Source of the DNA: Treponema sp.
GTDB taxonomy: Bacteria; Spirochaetota; Spirochaetia; Treponematales; Treponemataceae
NCBI GenBank assembly: GCA_024402635.1
Contig: JAKSTJ010000006.1
Coordinates: forward strand, 1 to 64,000
DNA length: 64,000 bases
Direction: 5' to 3'
The notes under the pieces were generated by a model. It did no database searches. It saw only the letters and a program-made list of their open reading frames with translations, and was not told where the DNA came from. The position numbers and the translations under genes were made by a program. Shown piece after piece: positions 17,435 through 26,453 of the stretch; position 1 is the stretch's first letter; each line of letters starts with the position of its first letter.

Positions 17435-18754
17435 ATGAAGAAAATTAAATTTTTTACTGTGATTGCAACAATTTCTGTTTTATTTTCAACATTTTTTACT
17501 GGTTGTATAATGGCACCTGAAGTTTCAGAGCCCGATACTCTTACTCCCTATGAATATGGAATTTGGGAAAATCTTCTTGTAAGCGGTGTAATGCCTGATG
17601 GTGAAAGTGTACAGGTTTTTCTTGATGCAACAACCGGCGAAACTGTAATTTACAATAAACCAGAAATTGACAAATTTATGTATGATAAAAATCTTACTTA
17701 TGAAGAATTTGCCTATTTAGTAAAAAAATTTCCTCCAGAGCGTTCTGCCACTTCTGTAACTAATGTCGAAGAAAAAGATATGCCGGAACCTGAATATATT
17801 GGTGAATTTGCATATTCTGATGAAACTAAAGCTTTGTATTTTTCTGCATTTGATGGGGAAGATACAATTTATTGTAAAGTTTCAAATTTAAATTTACAAA
17901 TAGATTTAAAAGATGAAGATCAATATTCTTATGTTGCAAAAAATCTTACAAAATCAACAGAAGAAGCTTTAGAAAAATGCAAAAATGATGCTTCAGTTCT
18001 TCTTAAAAATAAAATGTCTGATCTTGAAGATTTAAACAGATTTTTTGGAAAGTTTTCAATGAATTACAATGTTGAAGAAGATAAATTCTTTGTTGTAATT
18101 CAGGGAACTTCATACGAAGTAAGTGCTACAAATGCAATTATTGAAATTGATAACAGAATTGATGAAGCTCCATTTAATAAATATCGTTATGATTATCAAT
18201 TGAACGATCTTTTGGAAAATCCTGATTTTGCACTTCCTTTTAAAAAATGGATTGAAAAGGCCTGTGCTTTCGATAAAAGATTAATTTTTAATACTTATCC
18301 AAAAATCAATAAATTTTTCAGAGAATTGAATGCAGTGAGCCGTAGAGATTCTGATTATATGGTAATTCCATGTCTCGAATACGCTGATAATTATTTAAAG
18401 AATCTGAAAATTGATGAAGATTTATTTGATAACAATAAAATTACAGTTGAAGAAATTCAAAAAGATAAATTGTATTATTTTTATAATGTAAGATTTACAG
18501 ATACTTCAGTTCCTTTCTCATTACAGGGAGTTATTCATATGGGAGACAGTTCATCAGGTTATTCTCATTTGGAATTGGGAATTAATCGTGATGGAAAAAA
18601 TCTTTCGCCAAAAGAATATGGAACTGCGCCTAAATGGTTTGAGATTGCGTATAACAATTATAATCGAACCTCATATTCTGAATATAAAAATGTATTTAAA
18701 TTACGTCAGGATCTTGAAGAATTATTTTTTTATTATTGGGCAATGATTCAGTAA
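17435..18754 (+). CDS. Lipoprotein of unknown function
   Basis: A 439-residue protein with a lipoprotein signal peptide (lipobox FTGC, acylated C24). The rest is acidic and soluble-looking with no domain I recognise. Features include repeated short aromatic motifs (EYGIWENLL, YVAKNLTKS) and a C-terminal GDSSSGYSHLELGI segment. TATAAT (17409-17414) and GAGGATT lie upstream. It is divergent from the ADH operon and probably exposed at the periplasm or cell surface. Confidence 0.65.
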   Translation: MKKIKFFTVIATISVLFSTFFTGCIMAPEVSEPDTLTPYEYGIWENLLVSGVMPDGESVQVFLDATTGETVIYNKPEIDKFMYDKNLTYEEFAYLVKKFPPERSATSVTNVEEKDMPEPEYIGEFAYSDETKALYFSAFDGEDTIYCKVSNLNLQIDLKDEDQYSYVAKNLTKSTEEALEKCKNDASVLLKNKMSDLEDLNRFFGKFSMNYNVEEDKFFVVIQGTSYEVSATNAIIEIDNRIDEAPFNKYRYDYQLNDLLENPDFALPFKKWIEKACAFDKRLIFNTYPKINKFFRELNAVSRRDSDYMVIPCLEYADNYLKNLKIDEDLFDNNKITVEEIQKDKLYYFYNVRFTDTSVPFSLQGVIHMGDSSSGYSHLELGINRDGKNLSPKEYGTAPKWFEIAYNNYNRTSYSEYKNVFKLRQDLEELFFYYWAMIQ

Positions 18755-18825
18755 TCTTTTTTTAATAGTTTTTGCTCTGTCCCTTTTGTTATGTTATAAT
18801 TATTTCTCGTAAACGGGAGGAATCT

Positions 18826-19560
18826 ATGTTCTATTATTATGGATTTGACTGGACATACCTGGTTTTTATTGTTCCAGCAATGCTTTTAAGTGTAATTGCT
18901 CAGGCAATGGTAAAAAGTCGTTTTGCAAAATACGACAGAGTTCAGACAAAAAGAAATTTAACTGGAGCTCAGGCTGCGGCTTTGTTATTACAAGCAAATG
19001 GAATTACAGATGTTCAGATTAAACATATTGGCGGTGAATTAACAGATAACTACAATCCATCTACAAAAGTTTTAAGCTTAAGTGATGCAACTTATTCAAG
19101 TACATCAATTGCGGCTGTTGGAGTTGCTGCTCATGAAACTGGACATGCAATTCAGCATCATGTAAATTATTTTCCATTGGTATTTAGAAGAACTTTGGTT
19201 CCGGTAGCAAATATTGGTTCAAGACTTGGTCCTGTAATGGCATTAGCTGGAATTGGTTTTGGAATTGGACTTTCATCAAAAGGCCCAACTCCTCTTTTTC
19301 AGTTGATTGCAAATATTGGTTTGATTTTATTTGGACTTTCAGTTTTGTTTTATATTGTAACATTACCAGTTGAATTTAACGCTTCTCACCGAGCATTGAA
19401 AATTCTGAAAGAATCTGGAGCCTTTACTGATTCACAGGAAGTTAGCGGTGCTAGAAAAGTATTGTGGGCTGCAGCAATGACTTATGTTGCATCAGCATTA
19501 ACTGCAATTGGTTCATTCCTGAGAATTTTACTTCTTGTCCGAAGACGATCTGACAGATAA
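18826..19560 (+). CDS. YugP-type zinc metallopeptidase, membrane
   Basis: A 244-residue polytopic membrane protein of the neutral zinc metallopeptidase (YugP) family. It has an N-terminal TM (about 8-28), the zinc motif AAHETGHAIQHH (about 102-113), two or three central TM segments, PVEFNASHRALKIL, and a C-terminal TM. The ATG at 18826 is chosen because GGGAGG lies just upstream. A longer frame opening at TTG 18772 would translate through an intergenic CTCTGTCCC motif and has no ribosome binding site. Its substrates are not established. Confidence 0.85.
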   Translation: MFYYYGFDWTYLVFIVPAMLLSVIAQAMVKSRFAKYDRVQTKRNLTGAQAAALLLQANGITDVQIKHIGGELTDNYNPSTKVLSLSDATYSSTSIAAVGVAAHETGHAIQHHVNYFPLVFRRTLVPVANIGSRLGPVMALAGIGFGIGLSSKGPTPLFQLIANIGLILFGLSVLFYIVTLPVEFNASHRALKILKESGAFTDSQEVSGARKVLWAAAMTYVASALTAIGSFLRILLLVRRRSDR

Positions 19561-19578
19561 AAAAAATTGTTAAATAAA

Positions 19579-19636
19579 AAAAGGACTGTTTTGTTTGTAC
19601 TTAATAGAGTACTTTTACAGAACAGTCCTTTTTTTT
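19579..19636. terminator. Bidirectional terminator
   Basis: AAGGACTGTT (19581-19590) pairs with AACAGTCCTT (19621-19630), with an inner pairing around GTAC, flanked by A and T runs. It separates the convergent YugP and citrate synthase genes. Confidence 0.85.
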
Positions 19637-19639
19637 GAC

Positions 19640-20998
19640 TTATCGTTTTTCCAATGGAATAAATTCTCTTTCTTCGGAAACGTTTTTGTAAGCAGGTCTA
19701 TAAATTCTTCCACCACTTACAATTTCTTCGATTCGGTGGGCAGACCAACCTGCAATTCTGGAAATTGCGAAAATTGGTGTGAACAATTCACTTGGAATGT
19801 TAAGCATTGTATAAACAAATCCTGAATAGAAGTCTACATTTGCACAAACTTTTTTGTTTGATTTGTGAACTTCCTGAATAATTCCAGGGGCAACTTTTTC
19901 AATTAAATTGTAAAGTTCAAATTCTTCCATGCAGCCTTTTTCTGCAGCCAATTCTCTTGCTTTTGCTTTAAGTAATACTTCACGAGGATCGCTGATTGTA
20001 TAAACAGCATGACCCATTCCGTATACAAGGCCAGATTTATCAAATGCCTGTTTTGTAGCAATCTTTCTAATATAATCAGAAACTTCTTTTTCGCTAGACC
20101 AGTCTTTTACATTTTCTTTAATATCCTGCATCATTTCTACAACGCGAATATTTGCTCCACCATGACGGCGTCCTTTTAAAGACCCAACAGCTGCGGCAAT
20201 AGCAGAATAAGTATCTGTATCAGCAGAAGAAACAACGTGAACTGTTAAAGAAGAGTTGTTACCGCCACCATGTTCAGCATGAAGAATAAGTGCCAGGTCA
20301 AGAATTTCTGCTTCAAGACGAGAGTATTGTTTGTCAGAACGGATTAAACGTAAAAAGTTTTCTGCAGTAGAAAGTTCTGGTTTTGGATTATGAATAAACA
20401 TACTTTTGTTATCGTAGTAACGACGTTTTGCCTGATAACCATATGCAGCAAGTGAAGAAAAACGTGCAATTAACTGAATACACTGTTTTACAACATTTCC
20501 AACTGAACGATTTTCTGCATCCTCATCATAAGAATAGCTGGCAAGAACTCCACGAGCAATCTTATTCATAATATCGCTGGAAGGAGCTTTCATAATCATA
20601 TCTTCTGTAAAGTTTGGAGGAAGTACACGACATTCTCCAAGGTAAGAAGAGAATTTTGCTAACTGATCTTTTGTAGGTAATTCACCAAAAAGAAGAAGGT
20701 ATGCAGTCTGTTCAAAACCGAACTGTTTATTTTTTACTGCATCTTTAATTAAATCTTCAACATTATAACCGCGATAAATCAATCTTCCAGGAACAGGAAC
20801 TTTTTCGCCGTTTTGAATTTCGTATCCAACAACATCACCAATTCTTGTAAGACCAACAAGAACACCTGTTCCATTTGCATTTCGGAGACCACGTTTTACA
20901 TCATACTTTGTATATAATTCTGGCTTAATAGGGTCGTTATGAATAGCCAGTTTTTCAAGCTTTCTAAGAATTGCCTGTTCTTCATGTTTTGTAGTCAT
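19640..20998 (-). CDS. gltA: Citrate synthase
   Basis: This enzyme condenses oxaloacetate and acetyl-CoA to citrate, here probably for glutamate synthesis through a partial TCA branch. The catalytic set is visible as HAEHGGGNNS (about 240-250), MGHAVY (His about 331) and NVDFYSG (Asp about 388). GGRIYRP is near the C-terminus. The start at 20998 (MTTKHEEQAI) is favoured because GGAGG lies seven bases upstream. An ATG six codons earlier (21016) would include this ribosome binding site. The resulting 452 residues suit the family. No other TCA gene is nearby. Confidence 0.92.
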   Translation of the reverse strand: MTTKHEEQAILRKLEKLAIHNDPIKPELYTKYDVKRGLRNANGTGVLVGLTRIGDVVGYEIQNGEKVPVPGRLIYRGYNVEDLIKDAVKNKQFGFEQTAYLLLFGELPTKDQLAKFSSYLGECRVLPPNFTEDMIMKAPSSDIMNKIARGVLASYSYDEDAENRSVGNVVKQCIQLIARFSSLAAYGYQAKRRYYDNKSMFIHNPKPELSTAENFLRLIRSDKQYSRLEAEILDLALILHAEHGGGNNSSLTVHVVSSADTDTYSAIAAAVGSLKGRRHGGANIRVVEMMQDIKENVKDWSSEKEVSDYIRKIATKQAFDKSGLVYGMGHAVYTISDPREVLLKAKARELAAEKGCMEEFELYNLIEKVAPGIIQEVHKSNKKVCANVDFYSGFVYTMLNIPSELFTPIFAISRIAGWSAHRIEEIVSGGRIYRPAYKNVSEEREFIPLEKR

Positions 20999-21122
20999 TT
21001 GCGCCTCCGTTGGCATTTTATGCAGTTTATCCCAATTTTTTGTATAAAACTTGCATATTTATGCAATAAAATTGAAAGATTATAAATAAGTATACGAATA
21101 AATATGTTTTTATGCAATTACA

Positions 21123-22004
21123 TTAATTCGTTTTTATACCAAGGAATGCTGGTACTTTTCTTTGAAAAAACGGTTTTTGAACTTCTTTTGTATAAATGCA
21201 TAACCCTGTTGAATGGCCGCCATCAAACTGAAGTGCATCGTTGCAGCCAAGATTTTTTAAAATAAAGGCACATTCTTCATAAGTCAGTCCATTTTGATCA
21301 TCCAGACTAAAATCGGGAGTTGCTGCAAAGATGTAAAGAAATCTTCCTTCAGAATCAATTCCACAAGCTGTACGGGAACGACGGATAGATTCAAAAGTAG
21401 AAATGTTTCCATCCTTTAAGATTTGGAAAAATCCACCGATAACATAATCATATTTTTTTGATGATACTAAATAAGCTGATTGGGGACAGAGCAAATCTGC
21501 TCTAAGTTTATTGTCGATATTCCTGTAAAATCCAACTGCAGCGTAGTCATTTCGTTTTACAGACATAGAAATTAAAACTTTATTATTAATTAAAATGCCA
21601 ATTGGAGCAAAGGTATTGGTCACATTGTCAAAAGGAGTTGTATTTACCGCGATTATAGTTTTATTTTCTTTTGCAAACTGTTTTAATTTTTTTGTTTTGT
21701 AAATTTCCGAAATTTCATCTGGTTCCATCACGAATTCCAGGTTTTCTGTGTTCAGGTCAATTTTTACACAAGTCCAGCTGACTTTAAGATTTTTTACTTT
21801 ATGAGAAATTTCTTCAAAACCATCTGTTATTTTTGTCCAATTGATTTCTTCTGGAAATAAACCGGAATTTTCAAGAGTGGTGCCAACAGGGACAGAGTAA
21901 TTTTGAGGAACTGAGGAACAGCTTGTTGCAAAAGGGGACAGAGCAAAAATAAAAAAAACAATTGTCCCTGCTAAAAAGAACTGTTTCTTAAAAAAAAATC
22001 TCAT
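21123..22004 (-). CDS. Lipoprotein with phosphodiester glycosidase (NAGPA-like) domain
   Basis: A 293-residue protein with a lipoprotein signal (ATSC) and a NAGPA-like domain (about 70-290). Signatures are AVNTTPFDN, a central GGFFQIL, SRTACGID and QFDGGHSTGL, where the family has LDGGGS. Relatives cleave sugar phosphodiesters on lipids or wall polymers, but the substrate here is unknown. The ATG at 22004 is preferred over an in-frame TTG seven codons upstream that would overlap the preceding gene. Three GGGACAGAG motifs in antisense fall in this one gene (21483, 21889, 21935). It is the last gene of a seven-gene run. Confidence 0.75.
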   Translation of the reverse strand: MRFFFKKQFFLAGTIVFFIFALSPFATSCSSVPQNYSVPVGTTLENSGLFPEEINWTKITDGFEEISHKVKNLKVSWTCVKIDLNTENLEFVMEPDEISEIYKTKKLKQFAKENKTIIAVNTTPFDNVTNTFAPIGILINNKVLISMSVKRNDYAAVGFYRNIDNKLRADLLCPQSAYLVSSKKYDYVIGGFFQILKDGNISTFESIRRSRTACGIDSEGRFLYIFAATPDFSLDDQNGLTYEECAFILKNLGCNDALQFDGGHSTGLCIYTKEVQKPFFQRKVPAFLGIKTN

Positions 22005-22014
22005 TTTTGTTGGA

Positions 22015-22623
22015 TTATCTTTCAACGAATCTTTGTGCAGGAGTTACAAACCAGATGGCTTCAACTTCTTCATCACCTGCATTTTCAACTACATGAGGAA
22101 CTGTGGCAGAGAAACTTACAGAGTCTCCTGTTTCAAGAATATATTCTTTTGAATTATAAATAAGTTTTGCTTTTCCTTTATTTATAAATCCAAATTCTCT
22201 TCCAATGTGGCCATAAGAACCTCTGTGGGTTTTACTTCCTGCTGGAATTCTTAAAATGTATGATTCGAAAGAATTTTCCTTATCTGTAGAAACTGGACTT
22301 CCTAATTCTTCAAATATAGTATCTTCTTCTTTTACAGTTGCCCGTTCATCTTTTCTAGTAATCTGAACAGGACGATCTTTTCTGTATTCTTCAAAAAGAT
22401 ACTCAAGATTTACATCGAGAACGTCGGCCAAAGTTAAAAGTGTATCAATAGCGGGAGAAACATGATTTCTTTCAATTTGAGATACCAGACTTTCACTAAC
22501 TCCAGCTTTTTGAGCAACAACTTTTAATGTATAACCTTTGTGCTCTCTTGCAGCACGGAGTTTTTCTCCAAAGTGGTAAGGGATTCGTTTATTTTTTGTA
22601 TCAGGTTCTTGCGAAAGTGTCAT
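22015..22623 (-). CDS. XRE-family regulator with cupin sensor domain
   Basis: A 202-residue DNA-binding protein. An N-terminal HTH_3 domain (about 15-75) contains LRAAREHKGYTLKVVAQKAG and SESLVSQIERNHVSPAIDTL, and the C-terminal cupin_2 domain (about 125-195) contains SKTHRGSYGHIGREF and ETGDSVSFSATVPHVV. Such MerR-unrelated cupin regulators usually sense small metabolites such as amino acids or polyamines. The start overlaps the upstream gene by 23 bp, so expression is coupled to a protein of unknown function. Autoregulation of this operon is possible. Confidence 0.88.
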   Translation of the reverse strand: MTLSQEPDTKNKRIPYHFGEKLRAAREHKGYTLKVVAQKAGVSESLVSQIERNHVSPAIDTLLTLADVLDVNLEYLFEEYRKDRPVQITRKDERATVKEEDTIFEELGSPVSTDKENSFESYILRIPAGSKTHRGSYGHIGREFGFINKGKAKLIYNSKEYILETGDSVSFSATVPHVVENAGDEEVEAIWFVTPAQRFVER

Positions 22624-23680
22624 TGTTCTGCTTCTCCTTGTTTTTTTCTGTTACAAACTGAATAAAGTAATCTTCAAGAGTTTTATGAGGTCCATTTAAA
22701 TGCATTCTGATTCTTGCACGGGCATTATCTCGTCTAACAGTATAAAGAGAGTAGAAATCTCGATAGTCTAAACCTGCATCGGCTTTTACATGTTCTCCGA
22801 GGAATTTTGATACTTCATCACGACCAATTGCTGGAATTCCTTTTTCTCTAAGATTTCTTCTTAAATCGGAAATCTGTTCATAGGAAATTCCAAATAAAAA
22901 CTCTTCCATTGCCTGAGTAACGCCTGCGTCACCCATTTTCTGTTTAATAAAATTAATCCACTGATCATCCATTTGCATGGAAATTAATAAAAGTTCACTT
23001 GTACCCATCATTGTTCCAAAAGCAGGAGCAAGTTTTCGTCTTGCAGTCCAAACTGATTGAAGAACAGGTGCAACATCAGAAGCAGCAGAGTCTGTCCAGT
23101 GTTCCCAAAGAAGTAAAAGTGAAAGAGCCCATTCTCTTCTAAATTCCATTGGTTGATTTATATCACGAATTAAATTTAGATATACATCTTCAACAAGCAG
23201 AGAGAATACACACAAAACTGTTTCATTTTCAAATGCTTTGTAATAATTCTTGTATTCATCTCCAAGATGATGAAAATATTTTGAAATGCTGGAAAGGGTA
23301 TGCATTTTTGCTACAAGAAATGCTTTTCCCATAATTGCTTTAGATGGAAGCTGAAGTGTTGAATCTCCTGTATCCTGGTGCTTAATTAATGAGTCTATTA
23401 AAGTTGTAGGAGTTCTTGTTCCGCCAACCAGTTCGTGTTTTTCCAATAATGATGGGAATCTGGACATAGCCTGAGCAAGAATCTCAAGATCGTTAAATCT
23501 TTTTTCAAAGCTGTCGGCTCGTTCAGGATCTTTTTCACGAACAATAGGCATTATTTCGGCAACTAAGGCTTTTTGCTTTTTAGAGAGAATTTCAGTTTTT
23601 TCTGGTGTTGCTGGTTTTTCTGTTGTAGTATCAAAAAAACTGTTTATATCAACGGATTCAAAATTATCTAAAGTTTGCAT
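22601..23680 (-). CDS. Conserved-looking protein of unknown function, 359 residues
   Basis: A soluble, mostly alpha-helical protein with no signal peptide and no recognised domain. An N-terminal low-complexity linker (Thr/Pro/Glu, about 15-30) is followed by a helical body. Trp and Met residues are frequent in the middle (EFRREWALSLLLLWEHWTD), and the basic C-terminal third includes RRDNARARIRMHLNGPHKT. It overlaps the cupin regulator gene by 23 bp and has no enzymatic motif. The start ATG has no clear ribosome binding site. Confidence 0.6.
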   Translation of the reverse strand: MQTLDNFESVDINSFFDTTTEKPATPEKTEILSKKQKALVAEIMPIVREKDPERADSFEKRFNDLEILAQAMSRFPSLLEKHELVGGTRTPTTLIDSLIKHQDTGDSTLQLPSKAIMGKAFLVAKMHTLSSISKYFHHLGDEYKNYYKAFENETVLCVFSLLVEDVYLNLIRDINQPMEFRREWALSLLLLWEHWTDSAASDVAPVLQSVWTARRKLAPAFGTMMGTSELLLISMQMDDQWINFIKQKMGDAGVTQAMEEFLFGISYEQISDLRRNLREKGIPAIGRDEVSKFLGEHVKADAGLDYRDFYSLYTVRRDNARARIRMHLNGPHKTLEDYFIQFVTEKNKEKQNNDTFART

Positions 23681-23722
23681 AGGTTTTTAATATTTTTTAA
23701 ATTCTTTAATAATTATAAATCA

Positions 23723-24595
23723 TTATTTTAAAATTTCAAGGATTGGACTTTTTAATTTTGACAATTTTTCATCATTATATTCGTATACTTCTTTCTGGGC
23801 GTTGTACAAATTACCTCTGTAAAATCGTAAAGTTGGATCCAGTTCAAAAAGTGTAAAATCAATATAATTTCCACTGATGATGGTATAAGTTGAAAGGGCA
23901 ATTAAAGAACCGTCCAGTAAAAAAGCATTCAAAGCATCTTTAGGATTTCCTGCATAAAGCTGGCCAAGTCCTGGAATAAATGAAAGACAAAGAGCAACTG
24001 TAGGATTTTTAGGTTTGAACTTTCTTATTTGAGTTAATGAATTATTGATGATGGAAATCTGTTCGTCTGTAAACATTTCTGGATATTCAGTGCAGACTTT
24101 TGAAAAATTTTCTTCAAAAAGATCATAATTTTCAAAAATAATTTCATTTTCCAGAATTGCTTTCCATGCGGTTTGTTTTAATTCTTCTGAAAATTCCGGT
24201 TGATTTCTATAATTGAAAAGGGACAGGTTATTTTCCAGATAAAATTTTCTCTGACAGCTGAATTGTCTTAAAATCTCAATTTCTTCAAATCTTAAGGCTT
24301 CCGATGAATCATAATTCTGAGCCATCTGAATGTATTCAAGGGATTTTGAAAATTTTTCAGCATTTTTATACATTCGGGACAGAGCAGAATAAGCTTCTTT
24401 CTGATGAATTCCTTCCGAATAATCCTGTAAAAAAATGTAACGTTTGTATTCTACAAAAGCTTCGTTGGTGGCGCCGCTTTCTTCCAGTTGTTTTGCCAGC
24501 TGAAAAACCTGTTCATAGGCATCAGTTTGAGCAAAAACCGGCATTGTAGAGAAAATCAGGAAAATTGATAAAATAATTTTAGAAAATTTCTTCAT
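23723..24595 (-). CDS. Exported helical-repeat protein with membrane tail (DUF5683-like)
   Basis: A 290-residue protein starting at the ATG at 24595, giving a clean signal peptide (cleavage near VFA-QT, about 22). The periplasmic part is TPR-like helical (AKQLEESGATNEAFVEYKR, SRMYKNAEKFSKSLEYIQMA). It then has a glycine-rich hydrophobic pair, SFIPGLGQLYAGNPKDALNA, of the DUF5683/TM2-like type. The protein to its 5' side (24579-25421) has the same architecture, so the two look like diverged paralogues. Their genes overlap by 17 bp. Function is unknown; an envelope assembly role is inferred from the YidD-containing neighbour. Confidence 0.6.
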   Translation of the reverse strand: MKKFSKIILSIFLIFSTMPVFAQTDAYEQVFQLAKQLEESGATNEAFVEYKRYIFLQDYSEGIHQKEAYSALSRMYKNAEKFSKSLEYIQMAQNYDSSEALRFEEIEILRQFSCQRKFYLENNLSLFNYRNQPEFSEELKQTAWKAILENEIIFENYDLFEENFSKVCTEYPEMFTDEQISIINNSLTQIRKFKPKNPTVALCLSFIPGLGQLYAGNPKDALNAFLLDGSLIALSTYTIISGNYIDFTLFELDPTLRFYRGNLYNAQKEVYEYNDEKLSKLKSPILEILK

Positions 24596-25421
24596 AAACT
24601 TGTTCTGTTGTTGTACATAAATCTCTGTAAAGAGCTGCATTATATCTTTTTGCTGACTGATATGAACCGTAAATATCAACAATCCATAAAACTAAACCAC
24701 AGCCACCGTATACATAAGGTTTCCATGATTTCCATTCTGATTCAATTCCAGAATAGGCGCAGGCGGAAGCAAAAGATGCTACAGAAAGTAAAGATGTAAT
24801 TCCCTGTGAATAGGAACCTGTGTAGAATTTTCCAGCACCTGGCAAAAGCATTGATAAGGTTAAAGCTAATCCTGGAGATTTTTCTTTATATTCATTTAAA
24901 CTGTTGGAAACATCAATAAAAATCTGATTTTGTTCAGCCGCATTCTTTGCCAGTTCTTTTGCTTCTTCAAAATTACGGAAAAGAATTAAATTTGAAAGAG
25001 GAATAAGATTTTTAAAATCCAGAGAAAAATTTTCTAAATCATTTTGAATAGAATCAGCAAATTGAGCAAAATTGTCTCTGTCCCCGTTTCTAAAAAGCAG
25101 TCGCCCCTGAACAATATCAACTTTTTCTTTTGCGGCAAAGTTTAATTTTGGACGAATATTAAGAGTAATCCAGTTTATTCCTGTAAGATTATTTTTTTCA
25201 TTATAAATTGAGGCTAAAGTTATAACTGCATTATCATCAATGTCACTGGTTGTAAATAAATATCTGCGGAATTCAGATTCAGCTTCATCATAAAAACCAG
25301 TCTGATACAAATCAAAAGCAAAATTTTTTGTTACTTCTGGAGAATAAGGATCAGGTGCCTTTTGTGCTGAAAGGGAAAAACTAAAAAAAATCAATGCTAA
25401 TGGTAAAAGAAGTTTTTTCAC
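24579..25421 (-). CDS. Exported helical-repeat protein with membrane tail (paralogue)
   Basis: A 280-residue protein with a signal peptide (SLSA-QK, about 19), a TPR-like helical middle (YQTGFYDEAESEFRRYLF) and a C-terminal membrane portion with SMLLPGAGKFYTGSYSQGI and further hydrophobic segments ending near DIYGSYQSAKRYN. It shares this layout with the next gene downstream. It begins 13 bp after the YidD-fusion stop and overlaps the next gene, so all four genes from 26898 down to 23723 are probably one transcript. One GGGACAGAG copy lies at NGDRDN (25076-25084). Confidence 0.6.
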   Translation of the reverse strand: MKKLLLPLALIFFSFSLSAQKAPDPYSPEVTKNFAFDLYQTGFYDEAESEFRRYLFTTSDIDDNAVITLASIYNEKNNLTGINWITLNIRPKLNFAAKEKVDIVQGRLLFRNGDRDNFAQFADSIQNDLENFSLDFKNLIPLSNLILFRNFEEAKELAKNAAEQNQIFIDVSNSLNEYKEKSPGLALTLSMLLPGAGKFYTGSYSQGITSLLSVASFASACAYSGIESEWKSWKPYVYGGCGLVLWIVDIYGSYQSAKRYNAALYRDLCTTTEQVYEEIF

Positions 25422-25433
25422 TTAAGTTGCCTC

Positions 25434-26453
25434 TTATTTTATATAGGGATCTACGTGTTTTCCCTTTTCATTTGTAATATATCTGTTTGAACTGTGTTCT
25501 TCTTGTGTACATCTTCGTAAACGTTCCAAACCCTGGAAAAATCCAAAAATTCCATTTTGAGAAACTGCATCCAGCATATATTGAGAGCAGCTTGGTTCAA
25601 AAGGACAATTGGAATTATCCTGATTTGTAATGAATGCTTTGTATCCTTTAAATGCCACATTAACAAGAATAGAAGTTGTTGAAGTTCTGTAAGTTGGAAT
25701 TAAAGGAAATTTTGAAATTATATAACTGTTTTTAATTCCCGAAACTTCATTTGATTTTGTAAGCTGCAGTTTATTTCCGTAATATTCAGAATAGGGATTT
25801 CCTAACTGATTTATTACAATGTTTGAAAATTCCAGAACTGTTGTTGCTGCAAGTTTTCCCTGATAATAAGATTTTGTACTAACTTTCTGAGGAAAATAAT
25901 AACCGGTTTTTTCTATAAAATTCGACAAATCGGTTTCTGCAGAAATTGTGCCGTCTTCCAGAAACATCTGCAGTTTATAGATAGTACCTTTTGCATCGGT
26001 ATAAACGTGAATATCACCTAAAGGATGATTTCCTTCTTCAACATATTTCCAGACTGTAATTGTCTGATTATTTTCTATATAACTGTGTTCTGGTAGATAA
26101 CCGGAATCTTTAAGTCCTGCATCTTTTTTGAACCATGTAAGAATATCTGTACAGGTTTGATTTAAAACAGTAACTCCTTCCGGAAAATCATACAAACCGC
26201 TGGAATCTTTAAAAAAACAGCCTTGAGGATTTATGTAATTACTTTGAACTTCTGGTTTTGCAATATTGAAAACAAAAATGTATGGATTGTTTTTAAAAAA
26301 AAGACTACCGGACATTGCGTTTTTTCCATAAATTGAATTTTCAGTTCTGGAAAAATCTAACTGCAAGTTCCGGATAGTTTTAGACTGGGCGAAAGAAAAT
26401 CCCCCAGTCAAGAGAAACAATAATATTGCTAAACTAATTTTATTATGGAACAT
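25434..26453 (-). CDS. Exported LolA-like protein fused to a YidD domain
   Basis: A 339-residue protein. The start at 26453 (MFHNKISLAI) yields a signal peptide (FSFA-QS, about 22), and an earlier in-frame ATG at 26528 would bury it. Residues about 25-255 resemble a LolA-type lipoprotein-binding half barrel (MSGSLFFKNNPYIFVFNI). Residues about 265-339 match YidD (VAFKGYKAFITNQ, CPFEPSCSQYMLDAV, GLERLRRCTQEEH, DPY). YidD is normally a free protein of about 70-90 residues that aids membrane protein insertion from the cytoplasmic side. Here the domain would be exported. The start overlaps the preceding gene by 11 bp. Confidence 0.7.
   Translation of the reverse strand: MFHNKISLAILLFLLTGGFSFAQSKTIRNLQLDFSRTENSIYGKNAMSGSLFFKNNPYIFVFNIAKPEVQSNYINPQGCFFKDSSGLYDFPEGVTVLNQTCTDILTWFKKDAGLKDSGYLPEHSYIENNQTITVWKYVEEGNHPLGDIHVYTDAKGTIYKLQMFLEDGTISAETDLSNFIEKTGYYFPQKVSTKSYYQGKLAATTVLEFSNIVINQLGNPYSEYYGNKLQLTKSNEVSGIKNSYIISKFPLIPTYRTSTTSILVNVAFKGYKAFITNQDNSNCPFEPSCSQYMLDAVSQNGIFGFFQGLERLRRCTQEEHSSNRYITNEKGKHVDPYIK

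Noticed and set aside
18772-18825. Longer start (TTG 18772) for the YugP-type protease
   Set aside because: A GGGAGG site directly before ATG 18826 and the intergenic motif copy in the extension argue for the shorter protein.
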